The position numbers were made by a program, and so were the translations under genes. The notes beneath the pieces are model-generated. The model had not been told where the DNA came from and did no database searches. It worked only from the letters and a program-made list of their open reading frames with translations. From the NCBI GenBank assembly GCA_039619475.1, contig CM077115.1:494781352-494845351 (forward strand): DNA of 64,000 nucleotides, given 5' to 3'. The stretch comes from Icerya purchasi. Lineage: Eukaryota > Arthropoda > Insecta > Hemiptera > Monophlebidae. Below, one piece after another: positions 46,605 through 56,743 of this stretch (position 1 is its first letter; the number at the start of each line of letters is the position of its first letter).

Positions 46605-47782
46605 TAAATGTGGGTACTTTAGTCATAAATGGAGTAATTTTCTGCGTGAGGAGTACTTTTCAGCTCGACGTGTATACTTCGTGATATGACATTCAATTCA
46701 TTATTAATCTATGTTTCAACAGGTTTGTGGTCGGTTGTTGGAGGTTTAGATAACTTTCTGGTGCATTGCTTATAGTATAATGGTTCTTGTGTGCTAGTGA
46801 GATGATGGTGTTTGGTTGGGAATAATAAACATGGGTAAGAGAAGGAGTGCGTCCCATCAAGCAGGGGGAGTGTTGCTTCGTAATTAACTTGGGTATTGCG
46901 CGCATTGCATGGCAGTTATAATATGCTCGAGCGAAAATTAGTCGCTGTACTCGCATGGCGTTCATGTTATTCATTAAATGTTCACACTGAGAGATGCAAT
47001 GGGCTCATCAACTTATGGATCCATCCGATCACTTCGATTTTTATAATTGTAATATGCACTGAGCATGTATGTATTCCAACAAACCCATCAACTCTGTTAC
47101 AGATAGTAATGTTTGAGGATAGATAGTAAAACGTTCATTAGAACATGAATGTGTATACAAAGTGTAGTTACATCACATGTATGTCATCAAATTAACTAGA
47201 ATGTTGCGTCTATAGTAAAAAAAAAAGAAATGAGGGGTTTTCCCTAAGAGGGCGACTATAATAAAATTGATGCGATTATAAATGGAAATGGGGTATTTTA
47301 CAGTAAAAACGCTGTTTTGCACCTAAATGGTGAATATTCTGGAGGTTAAACGGTATTTTTCACACAAAATTTGATGTTTTTTTATAAATGTGGCTATTTT
47401 ACTCCTACATGGAGTAATTTCTGCATGAGGAGTACTTTTTGGACTGACATGTATACTTCTTGATGTGGTATTCAATTCATTCTGAAGCTATGTTTGAACA
47501 GCTTTGTAAATGGTTGGGGGGAAGTTTACAGAACTTTTCTGTTGCATCAGTTATAGTATAGTAGTTTTTTGGTGCTAGTGAGATGAAGGTATTTGGTTAG
47601 GAATAATAAATATGGGTAAGAGGTGGAGTGCATCCCCATCAAGCATGGGAGAGTATTGTTTGGGAATTAACTCCATTATTTGCACACATTGCAATACAAT
47701 TATAATCAGTTTTGGTCAAAATTACTTGTTGTATATCGTTCATGTTATACATTAAACATTCACACTGAGAAACGGACTGGAC
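46605..47782 (-). repeat. Internal duplication near the axis, left (pair 3)
   Basis: Units 46,605-47,005 and 47,383-47,782 are mirrors of the pair at 49,343-49,742 and 50,120-50,520. Each unit is about 400 bp. Confidence 0.8.
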
Positions 47783-48143
47783 TCTTCAACATCAAGATCC
47801 ATGCGATCGTTACACTCTTTTTCAACAATTTGTGACGGTTCATACTATTTTTTAATGTTTTGAACGGCTCTTATGATGTATTTCAGCACATTTTCACAGG
47901 TACAAAGTTCGTAACGCGAAATAATTTGAATTTTTTCGACAGTCTTTACACACAAATAAAATACTATACCATTAACACACTCAACATGAAACAAATCATT
48001 ACAAATAGAAATATTAACGAAATTGCACAGAAATTTTAATGAAATTCAAGAAGCATAGTGTATATGAAAATGAATATATTCTTTAAATCAACACTCCAAA
48101 CTTGCAGTTTCAGAATTATATCAGACCCTGACTAAGAACCCCG

Positions 48144-48981
48144 TTGTTCCTTTTGCTGCATATATATGTATATAATCATATAATATTAAATTATACCTAT
48201 ACCTACATATATACATATATATATCTACATATATATACATATATACCTACATATATACATATATATCTACATATACACATATATATATCTACATATATAC
48301 ATATATATCTACATATATACATATATATATACCTACATACATACATATATATCTGCATATATACATATATATATCTACATATATATACATATATATATCT
48401 ACATATATACATATATATATCTACATAAATACATATATATATCTACATATATACATATATATATCTAAATATATGTGGATATATATTTGTATACATGTAG
48501 ATATATATGTAGATATATATGTATATATGTAGATATATATATGTGTATATGTAGATAAATATGTATATATGTAGGTATATATGTATATATATGTAGATAT
48601 ATGTATGTATATATGTAGATATATATATGAATATATTTAGATATATATATGAATATATTTAGATATATATATGTATATATGTAGATATATATATGTATTT
48701 ATGTAGATATATATATGTATATATGTAGATATATATGTATATATATGTAGATATATATATGTATATATGCAGATATATATGTATGTATGTAGGTATATAT
48801 ATATGTATATATGTAGATATATATGTATATATGTAGATATATATATGTGTATATGTAGATATATATGTATATATGTAGGTATATATGTATATATATGTAG
48901 ATATATATATGTATATATGTAGGTATAGGTATAATTTAATATTATATGATTATATACATATATATGCAGCAAAAGGAACAA
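48144..48981. repeat. AT minisatellite core at the palindrome axis
   Basis: About 20-22-bp units of the type TATATATCTACATATATACA fill the left half, and the reverse complement (TGTATATATGTAGATATATA) fills the right half, meeting at about 48,562. The outer borders carry matching ATAATATTAAATTATACCTA sequences. The two halves are not quite identical, so the core drifts faster than the arms. Tyr/Ile/His-rich open frames across it are repeat artefacts. Such a core would extrude readily as a cruciform. Confidence 0.9.
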
Positions 48982-49342
48982 CGGGGTTCTTAGTCAGGGT
49001 CTGATATAATTCTGAAACTGCAAGTTTGGAGTGTTGATTTAAAGAATATATTCATTTTCATATACACTATGCTTCTTGAATTTCATTAAAATTTCTGTGC
49101 AATTTCGTTAATATTTCTATTTGTAATGATTTGTTTCATGTTGAGTGTGTTAATGGTATAGTATTTTATTTGTGTGTAAAGACTGTCGAAAAAATTCAAA
49201 TTATTTCGCGTTACGAACTTTGTACCTGTGAAAATGTGCTGAAATACATCATAAGAGCCGTTCAAAACATTAAAAAATAGTATGAACCGTCACAAATTGT
49301 TGAAAAAGAGTGTAACGATCGCATGGATCTTGATGTTGAAGA

Positions 49343-50520
49343 GTCCAGTCCGTTTCTCAGTGTGAATGTTTAATGTATAACATGAACGATATACAACAAG
49401 TAATTTTGACCAAAACTGATTATAATTGTATTGCAATGTGTGCAAATAATGGAGTTAATTCCCAAACAATACTCTCCCATGCTTGATGGGGATGCACTCC
49501 ACCTCTTACCCATATTTATTATTCCTAACCAAATACCTTCATCTCACTAGCACCAAAAAACTACTATACTATAACTGATGCAACAGAAAAGTTCTGTAAA
49601 CTTCCCCCCAACCATTTACAAAGCTGTTCAAACATAGCTTCAGAATGAATTGAATACCACATCAAGAAGTATACATGTCAGTCCAAAAAGTACTCCTCAT
49701 GCAGAAATTACTCCATGTAGGAGTAAAATAGCCACATTTATAAAAAAACATCAAATTTTGTGTGAAAAATACCGTTTAACCTCCAGAATATTCACCATTT
49801 AGGTGCAAAACAGCGTTTTTACTGTAAAATACCCCATTTCCATTTATAATCGCATCAATTTTATTATAGTCGCCCTCTTAGGGAAAACCCCTCATTTCTT
49901 TTTTTTTTACTATAGACGCAACATTCTAGTTAATTTGATGACATACATGTGATGTAACTACACTTTGTATACACATTCATGTTCTAATGAACGTTTTACT
50001 ATCTATCCTCAAACATTACTATCTGTAACAGAGTTGATGGGTTTGTTGGAATACATACATGCTCAGTGCATATTACAATTATAAAAATCGAAGTGATCGG
50101 ATGGATCCATAAGTTGATGAGCCCATTGCATCTCTCAGTGTGAACATTTAATGAATAACATGAACGCCATGCGAGTACAGCGACTAATTTTCGCTCGAGC
50201 ATATTATAACTGCCATGCAATGCGCGCAATACCCAAGTTAATTACGAAGCAACACTCCCCCTGCTTGATGGGACGCACTCCTTCTCTTACCCATGTTTAT
50301 TATTCCCAACCAAACACCATCATCTCACTAGCACACAAGAACCATTATACTATAAGCAATGCACCAGAAAGTTATCTAAACCTCCAACAACCGACCACAA
50401 ACCTGTTGAAACATAGATTAATAATGAATTGAATGTCATATCACGAAGTATACACGTCGAGCTGAAAAGTACTCCTCACGCAGAAAATTACTCCATTTAT
50501 GACTAAAGTACCCACATTTA
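49343..50520 (+). repeat. Internal duplication near the axis, right (pair 3)
   Basis: Units of about 400 bp at 49,343-49,742 and 50,120-50,520 share TCTCAGTGTGAA, TTACCCAT, TTTATTATTCC, ATCTCACTAGCAC, AAGTACTCCTCA and a closing CACATTTA in the same order. A 94-codon frame (50,151-50,432) in the second unit is broken in the first, so it is probably not a conserved gene. Confidence 0.8.
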
Positions 50521-51629
50521 GGAAAAAAACCCTTACAAAGATTGTGAAAATTGAGGAAAAATTGTGTGAAAGGTGGTAAAAACATTTGAAAATGGTGAGA
50601 AATAGCAGAAATTGACTAAAACAGTGTAAAAGTACTAAAATGTAAGAAAATGAGGAGAAGTGGTTGAAAATTGGCTATAATTATTTAAATTGAGGAAAAA
50701 GCGGTGTTTAAAGCATAAAAATATGATAATGATGGATACAATTCCTGCATGACAGTGCATGCGACTGAGGCTTATGTGCTGGAAGTGATTGGGAAGCAGT
50801 TGCATGAGTCCCTTGCTCTCACTGGCTTAAAAGGAGCATGCTTATAGACCTGCACATTGTAACCGTCGCTCTGACATTTTGCATGCTATTCAAGAGACTA
50901 CTATTCCCAACTTGTAGAAAAAATATACATCTTCTTAAAATTTGGTGATGAAAACCGTATATCTAGTTGAGATTTCAGTCACGGCTATTTCTCCACTGGC
51001 CGCATCCCATTTTAACTCTGCCTCTAAAGTATATTGGGTGCCTGATGGAATGTACTAATGTTAATTTCAGTTATTACGATGACAAATATGTTTTTACAAT
51101 TTTTATAATAATTATGATGATGCGTCGATGACGAGGACTACAACAATGTAATAATCACGTGCATGTCGCACCCCCACACACTTGCATAGACTCCCACATT
51201 CACTCGCAGAAGCATACAAACATATACAATCACCCGTCCTCGCTCACCTATACATATAAACATACACCTACACACCGCATCATATCATAGGTTAGCAAGT
51301 TATATTAGCATTGATTTGTTGTAGATATAGTAGAACATATTCCTGAAGCATATGCATACGAAGAATAATGTAGTTAAGAATTGTAGGAAATAAAAAAACC
51401 TTACAAACACAGTGAGAAACTGAAGAAAGTTGTGTGAAAGGAGCTAAAACAAAGGAAAATGGTGAGAAACATCAAAAATTGTCTAAATCAATGTAAAAGT
51501 AGTATAATGCATGAAAATGTAGAGAAATAGTGAAAAATTGTTTATAATTACTTAAAGATGATGGAAACAGTGTAAGTGTTAAACACGAGAATATTATGAG
51601 GAGGAAAACATTTCCTATATGTCTGTGCA

Positions 51630-52143
51630 TCGATGATTGCCGAGAACATAGTAATTGATAAATGGTTGCATGAGTCCTTTGCTCATACCCGCCTAATAGG
51701 AACGATTACGGGGGGAGGGAGTGCTTAAAGATATCCTTACTGTACTGAGTAGCTGTGTAAACATGCTGGGGCAGATGTCTGGTCAAAATCTAGGACCCGT
51801 TTGAACTGATGAACGCTCTTCAGCATAATAATCACATGGAAGATCTCGAGCGGAGCCTCTAGCAGTGGAATGATCGAAGACACCTCCCGATTTGATGCAT
51901 CAGACAACCCGTTCAAAGATGTGATCGATTCAACCGTTACACCTCCATATGCAAGTGGAGAGCTCCTTGAAATACTTAAAACATTCTACTGCGGTGATGG
52001 TCGTTAAGCGTGAGATGTGCCTTGGCAGAGACTGAGGGGCTAAAAGAGAGTCTAGAGAAGGTTATCGCGGTTGAATATCTGCTTAGTAAAGAGTTGGAAG
52101 AAAAAAAAAAGTAAGAAAAAATCATGAAAAAATGAGGAAAATT
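51630..52143 (+). other. Gene-like module II (diverged copy of module III)
   Basis: Matches 52,239-52,746 from end to end with small indels. In the stretch corresponding to GLKESLEKVIAVEY the module II codons encode the same residues using different synonymous codons (TTG/CTA, GAA/GAG, AGC/AGT). A one-base frame change near 52,010 and a stop after the Lys run suggest that this copy is damaged or that frames are joined by splicing. Confidence 0.45.
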
Positions 52144-52238
52144 GTGTGAAAGGTACTAAAAGCACTGTAAAAATGGCGTAACAGTGTTAAACGCGAGAAT
52201 ATTTTATAGAGGAAAATAATTCCTACATACCTGTGCAG

Positions 52239-52746
52239 TGGTGATTGACGAGAACATGGTAATTGATAAATGGTTGCAGGAGGCCCTTACTCATACCAGC
52301 CTAATAGGAACGATTTCGGGGGAGAGGGGGTGCTTAAAGATGTCCATAGATCAGTTACATAAGCGTGTTGGGCAGATGTCTAGTCAATATCTAGGACACG
52401 TTTGAACTGATGGACGCTCTTATCGCACATCAGTATAATAGTCACATTGAAAATGTTGGGAGGAGCTCTAGCAGCGGAATAACCGAAGACAACTCCCGAT
52501 TTGATGCATCATACCACCCTCTCAAAGATTTGATTGATTCAACTGGTACATCTCCATATGCAAGTGAGGACCCCCATGGAATACCTAAAACATTCTTCTG
52601 CGGCGATGGTCGCTAAGTGGGTGAGGTGCCTAGTAGAGACTGAGGGGTTGAAAGAAAGCCTAGAGAAGGTTATCGCGGTTGAATATAGGCATAGTAAAGA
52701 GTTGGAAGAAAAAAGTAAGAAAGATCGCGAAAAATTGAGGAAAATT
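52239..52746 (+). other. Gene-like module III, unknown protein
   Basis: Three successive open segments lie in different frames. From 52,239: VVIDENMVIDKWLQEALTHT, then HKRVGQMSSQYLG and a stop. From 52,410: MDALIAHQYNSHIENVGRSS, then CGDGR and a stop. From about 52,600: VAKWVRCLVETEGLKESLEK, then VIAVEYRHSKELEEKSKKDR, which is highly charged and likely coiled-coil. The last segment runs to the GTGTGA spacer. Either two frameshifts or small splices separate the segments. I do not recognise the protein. Codon-level comparison with module II supports coding in the last segment. A repeat with chance open frames is the main alternative. Confidence 0.45.
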
Positions 52747-53063
52747 GTGTGAAAGGGCTAAAAGCACTGAAAAAACGGTGAGAAATAGCAGGAATTGACG
52801 AAAACAGTGTAAAAGTGCTAAAATGTATGAAAATGGGGTGAAATAGTGGAAAACGGGGTATAATTAGTTAAAAATGAGAAAAATAGTGTAACAATGTTAA
52901 AACATAAGATTGTAATAATGAAGATAACGTTTACTACATGGCTGTGCAGAGGTGATTGAAGCTGAGGCGTTATCGGTAAATAGTAGTGCGAGGCCATTAC
53001 TCTCCACCAGTCTAACAGGATCGGTTAAGGAGGATTTCTTTAGTGTATAGATCAGTTACATAA

Positions 53064-53291
53064 GCATGCGGGTTATGCGTCGATGACGAGGACGTGATCG
53101 TTCTGTATGATGCTCTTACCACACGGCAGTATCATATTCATGTTAATGCTAACAAACGGTACCTCCAGAAACGAGCGGTGGAAGACGAAGCCCTGAACTA
53201 CACATTATACCATTGTGTAACGTGTGTGAAAAACCGGTTTCAGCGGGAGAGATTGACCGCTTTCACCTTGATTCCTAGAAAACGTGTATAG
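53064..53291 (+). CDS. Candidate exon, module IV, unknown protein
   Basis: Open from the stop at 53,061 to a TAG at 53,289. It begins with an acidic motif, CVDDEDVIVLYDALTTRQYH, and ends with CVKNRFQRERLTAF and TLIPRKRV. No ATG suits a start, so it would need to be an internal or terminal exon, and a GT-AG spacer (52,747-52,949) ends about 110 bp upstream. The acidic motif recurs as CVDDED near 51,117, and the C-terminal block recurs near 53,635-53,690 (RLVAFTLIPRKGV type). YDALTTRQYHIH parallels MDALIAHQYNSHI in module III, so modules III and IV are diverged relatives. Function unknown. Confidence 0.35.
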   Translation, partial: ACGLCVDDEDVIVLYDALTTRQYHIHVNANKRYLQKRAVEDEALNYTLYHCVTCVKNRFQRERLTAFTLIPRKRV

Positions 53292-53995
53292 ACGTCATAA
53301 ATTATCCTGTTGTAAAAGGTCGTAAATGCAGGTACATGATAGAGGCTTCAATAATGTTGCGGGTGAATGGCGAGACGAGGCGGTTTAGGTTGTGGAGCAG
53401 CGATTGTTGTTCTTGAAAACGAGCCTGATGTTAAATGTGTGCGTACAGGTGTATGCGAACGCAAAAAAAAAAAAAATATTCTTCTGCTGAATAATGGTAG
53501 ATAGCATGCGACACATAAATGACCTTGAAGATAAAGAACCCTCGCATACAAAGGCTGTCATGTCAAGGAGATGTATACCTGTAGAAGTTGTCAATTCCTA
53601 AAAAGAAAGACTGGGGGCGTGTCTAAAAACAGGTTTCAGTGGGAAAGATTGGTCGCTTTTACCTTGATTCCTAGAAAAGGTGTATAGACGTCATAAATTA
53701 TCCTATTGTAAAAAAGGGCGCTTCATCAATAATGTTGCGAACGACCGGTGATGCAGCTTAGACAGCGGAGCAGTGATTGTTCTTGGAAATGTCGCCTGAC
53801 CAATGACCCTAATGTTAAATGTGTGCGTATAGGTGCGTGCGCGAGCGTAAAAAATATACTTCTTTCGAATAACGGTAAATAGTGTGCGACACACGAGGGG
53901 CCTTAAAGATAAGCAACCCGTGCAGACAAAGGCTGGTGTAGCGATGAGGCGTATACCTGCAGAGGTTGACGATTCCTAAAAAGAAAGACTGGTGC
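53255..53995 (-). repeat. Internal duplication of the right arm (pair 2)
   Basis: Mirror of 43,130-43,870. Units at 53,255-53,613 and 53,685-53,995. Confidence 0.8.
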
Positions 53996-54694
53996 GATTG
54001 CAGCAACGATGCTGTGAGTTCCTTCGTTTAATAATTATACTGAGATGTGTATAATATTAAAAATAGGACGCCTATAACAATTATTTAGTGATCGGAGATT
54101 TCCTCTATCGAAAGGCTAAAATTATTTTCACAGTGTAAAGTATGTATGATGGAGTGATTGTGTAGGAAAAATAATACCAGTAAAAATAATTAAAGATCGT
54201 TAATTAAAAATTAAATATATGAGGACGCATAGTGTGTGGGATGGATTGATGTGCTACGCTCCCGCGGCTAATGCAGAAAAAATGTACAGGATCAATAAAG
54301 AAACTATCGTTGAACGTGCCAGTGGGATGTGTATGAAGTCTGGGAGGGGATGAAAAATAAATAAATATTACAATCGGTATGGAAACGTGTGTGCATGGAA
54401 ACGAATGTCGTGCAAATAAAAAATATGTACGAACGTGAAAAAATTTTAAAAAGGCTTTTGGAAAAATAATTTGACAATAATATACAATAACTGATGGTAA
54501 AATGGGTGTTGGAGACAGCGTCTATGTTTCTTTAGAGATTTGATGGTTTGGGGGGGCTCTGGAAAATATATTATGAAAGATTTGGCTTGGAGGGACTGGG
54601 AACGATAAAGGAATTTTTGGAAACGCTAAAAAAATATAAAAAATGATAAACACTCTGAAGAAATGATCGGAAACGTGAAAAATATAGTTAGAAT

Positions 54695-55125
54695 AATTCC
54701 ATAATACTTGGAGTGGAAAAAAGTTATTATGAACGGTATGGGAACTAACGACGGCAGATGTGTGTGCATTCATCGCGTTGAAGACATTGTAGGATTTATT
54801 TTTAGAACCAGAGAAAAATAAAAATATTATGAACGGTCGGAAGAAATGATCAGAAACGAAAAAAATGTACTTCGGCTATTTCTATAATATTTAGGCTCGA
54901 AAAATTATTAAGATCTTTATGGAAACTAACTGCAGAAGATGTGTGCGCATTCATCGTGTTGAAGACATTGTAGGATTTATTTTTAGAACCGGAGGAAAAT
55001 AAAAATATTATGAACGGTCAGAAGAAATGATCGGGAGTGAAGAAAATATATAATTGGAATAATTCCATAATACTTGGAGTTGAATAAAAGTTATTATGAA
55101 CGGTATGGGAACTAACGATAGCAGA
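54695..55125 (-). repeat. Internal duplications of the right arm (pair 1)
   Basis: Mirror of 42,000-42,430. Confidence 0.75.
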
Positions 55126-55464
55126 TTGGTGTGCGGGAATGGACGGTGTGTATTCATAGCGGTCACATAAAAAATAATTACCTCTCAATATGAGATGACT
55201 GAGGCGTCGGGAGCGTCGATTGGGGGTTTAATGGTCGTAGTAAAAGTAAATTGAATGCGATATATTCGATATTAAAACAACGAAATTGATCGGAAAAGAG
55301 GGTGGAAGGGGTAAAGGAGACTAAGGCTAATTTAGACTATAGAAATAATTGATTTGTTAATTTGTAAATGTTTTGGATAACCGGTTAGGTTTAGACAACA
55401 GAGCAGGGATTGGGTTATTATGTGAAAAAAAAATAATAATTAAAAAAATAATTGAAGCAGCGTA

Positions 55465-55795
55465 AACGGACGACACGTGCGGGGGATCGGCGTGTGCGCT
55501 ATCGCGGCGTAGAACGTTATGTTAGATATATGCGCGCGATCGGGACGTGCGTCTTGGCATATGGCAGTAAGATCGGGGAATCATGAAAATAAAAAAATAT
55601 GCTTCGGCTAATTTTATATTATGTATACTTAGACTTTGAAATATTTAAGAAATAATCGCGGTATCGGGAACGGAGCGCGTATGTGTGGGTGTGATATCGC
55701 GGCGGAGATCGGAATATGTGTGGGATCGGCGCGTGCGCTTTCGCGTCGGCGACCGGAGCGTGCGCGTGATCGAAATATACGTGTGAGAGGTGTAA
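55465..55795. other. CpG-rich block of the right arm
   Basis: Mirror of 41,330-41,660. Confidence 0.55.
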
Positions 55796-56134
55796 ACTGG
55801 AGTTATAGGTTAGATTTACGCTTTAAATAATATATTGGGGTTAAATTTTGGAATTTTCATACTTAGGCCTCGGAATTTTTAAAAAAATCGTTGTAAAGCA
55901 GCGGGTGGGCGGGGCTAGTGGAGACTTGGTTTACTTTCGGACGTTAATTAATAATCTGTTCGGTTTATCGGAAACGAGCAGGACGCGTACAGGGGAATTT
56001 CAAAGAAATTTAGGGAACTTGTGGGAACTTTCAGCACCTGGACACTAATTGGGGTTACTTTCGCCCCCGAATAACACTTTGGATAGTTTATTGACCTCTG
56101 GACACTGTTTGGACGTTCGGTTTACTGGAAATGT

Positions 56135-56654
56135 GCGGGAACCGTCTGGAGGAATCTCGGAGGAATCGGGGGAAACTTGGGTGAATTTCGAGCACCTGGA
56201 CATAAATTGGGGTGAATTTTGGACTCTCGGACATAAATTGGGGTGAATTTTGTACTCTCGGACATAAATTGGGGTGAATTTTGGACTCTCGGACATAAAT
56301 TGGGGTGAATTTTGAGTAGCTGGATGGGAATTTGGGTGAAATTTGATCACATGGACGGGGATTGAGGTGAATTTTGAGTACCTGGACAGGAATTTAGGTT
56401 AAATTTGATCGCATGGATACAAATTGGGGTGAATTTTGAGTTCGGATTAGCGGTCTGGGGTGAATTTTGGGCATCTGGACACAAATTGGGGTTCAGATAA
56501 GTGGAACTGTCCAGGAAAATTGGGGGAAGTCGGAGGAACTGTGGGGAAACTTGGGTGAATTTTGGACACCTGGACACAATTTGGGGTGAATTTTGAGTAC
56601 CTGGACGGGAATTTGGGTGAAATTTGAGTACCCGGACGGCAAATCGGGGGAACT
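56135..56654 (-). repeat. Subterminal iteron-like repeats, right
   Basis: Mirror of 40,440-40,990, read here as TTGGGGTGAATTTT alternating with GGAC spacers. Confidence 0.75.
56199..56291 (-). repeat. 31-bp tandem array, three units, right
   Basis: Units start at 56,199, 56,230 and 56,261. One unit fewer than the left array, which accounts for the 31-bp length difference between the arms. Confidence 0.95.
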
Positions 56655-56735
56655 GTCCAGGAATGTCGGAGGAAAACCTGGACACTCGGGGGAAACTCGG
56701 GGGAAACTGCACCAGCTTGCCCATTTATTAGCTAC

Positions 56736-56743
56736 TTATAACA
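56736..56743. repeat. Right target-site duplication TTATAACA
   Basis: Perfect match to 40,351-40,358. Beyond it the sequence has no similarity to the left flank. Confidence 0.75.

Larger units (their letters stand above)
40359..48562 (+). repeat. Left arm of the palindrome
   Basis: About 8,204 bp, one 31-bp unit longer than the right arm. Gene-like modules in this arm read on the minus strand, from the axis outward. Confidence 0.9.
50564..52949 (+). repeat. Four intron-like spacers between modules, right arm
   Basis: Spacers at 50,564-50,757, 51,432-51,629, 52,144-52,238 and 52,747-52,949 all begin GTGTGAAAGG and close with a form of (C)TGTGCA(G). They are rich in short degenerate phrases (AAAATGGTGAGAAATAG, CAGTGTAAAAGT). 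Spacers three and four have canonical GT...AG borders. They separate the gene-like modules and behave like introns in a tandemly duplicated gene. Splicing is inferred only. Confidence 0.45.
40359..56735. mobile_element. Giant 16.4-kb palindromic foldback-like element
   Basis: The left arm (40,359 to about 48,562) and right arm (about 48,563-56,735) are reverse complements over their whole length. Paired positions sum to 97,094 outside the 31-bp repeat array and to 97,125 inside it. Arms differ by one 31-bp unit and a few substitutions, for example one near 43,289, and by minor changes in the AT core. Ends are GTAGCTAATAAATGGGCAAG and its complement, flanked by TTATAACA on both sides. Arms contain subterminal repeats, tandemly duplicated blocks and gene-like modules. 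I recognise no known transposase, integrase or polymerase. The architecture is that of a foldback transposon, but far larger than usual. An AG...CT parse with a 6-bp duplication would recall Polinton/Maverick ends, without any of their genes being seen. Confidence 0.85.
48563..56735 (-). repeat. Right arm of the palindrome
   Basis: About 8,173 bp, the reverse complement of the left arm. Gene-like modules here read on the plus strand, from the axis outward. Confidence 0.9.

Noticed and set aside
46693..46974. 93-codon frame in the left arm and its twin at 50,151-50,432
   Set aside because: The duplicated unit next to it has stops in the same frame, so there is no sign of protein conservation.
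48144..48981. Open frames rich in Tyr, Ile and His on both strands
   Set aside because: They are translations of the AT minisatellite. Every frame of such a repeat stays open.
48144..48981. CRISPR-like array
   Set aside because: The repeats have no unique spacers and the context is eukaryotic. It is a simple minisatellite.
40359..56735. Polinton/Maverick identity
   Set aside because: The AG...CT, 6-bp parse is possible, but no polymerase, integrase, protease, ATPase or capsid frame is visible in either arm.
40351..56743. Palindrome as an assembly or hairpin-read artefact
   Set aside because: Arms differ in 31-bp copy number and at single bases, and both ends stop at a shared direct repeat in unrelated flanks. 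Those facts fit a real insertion, though long reads should confirm it.
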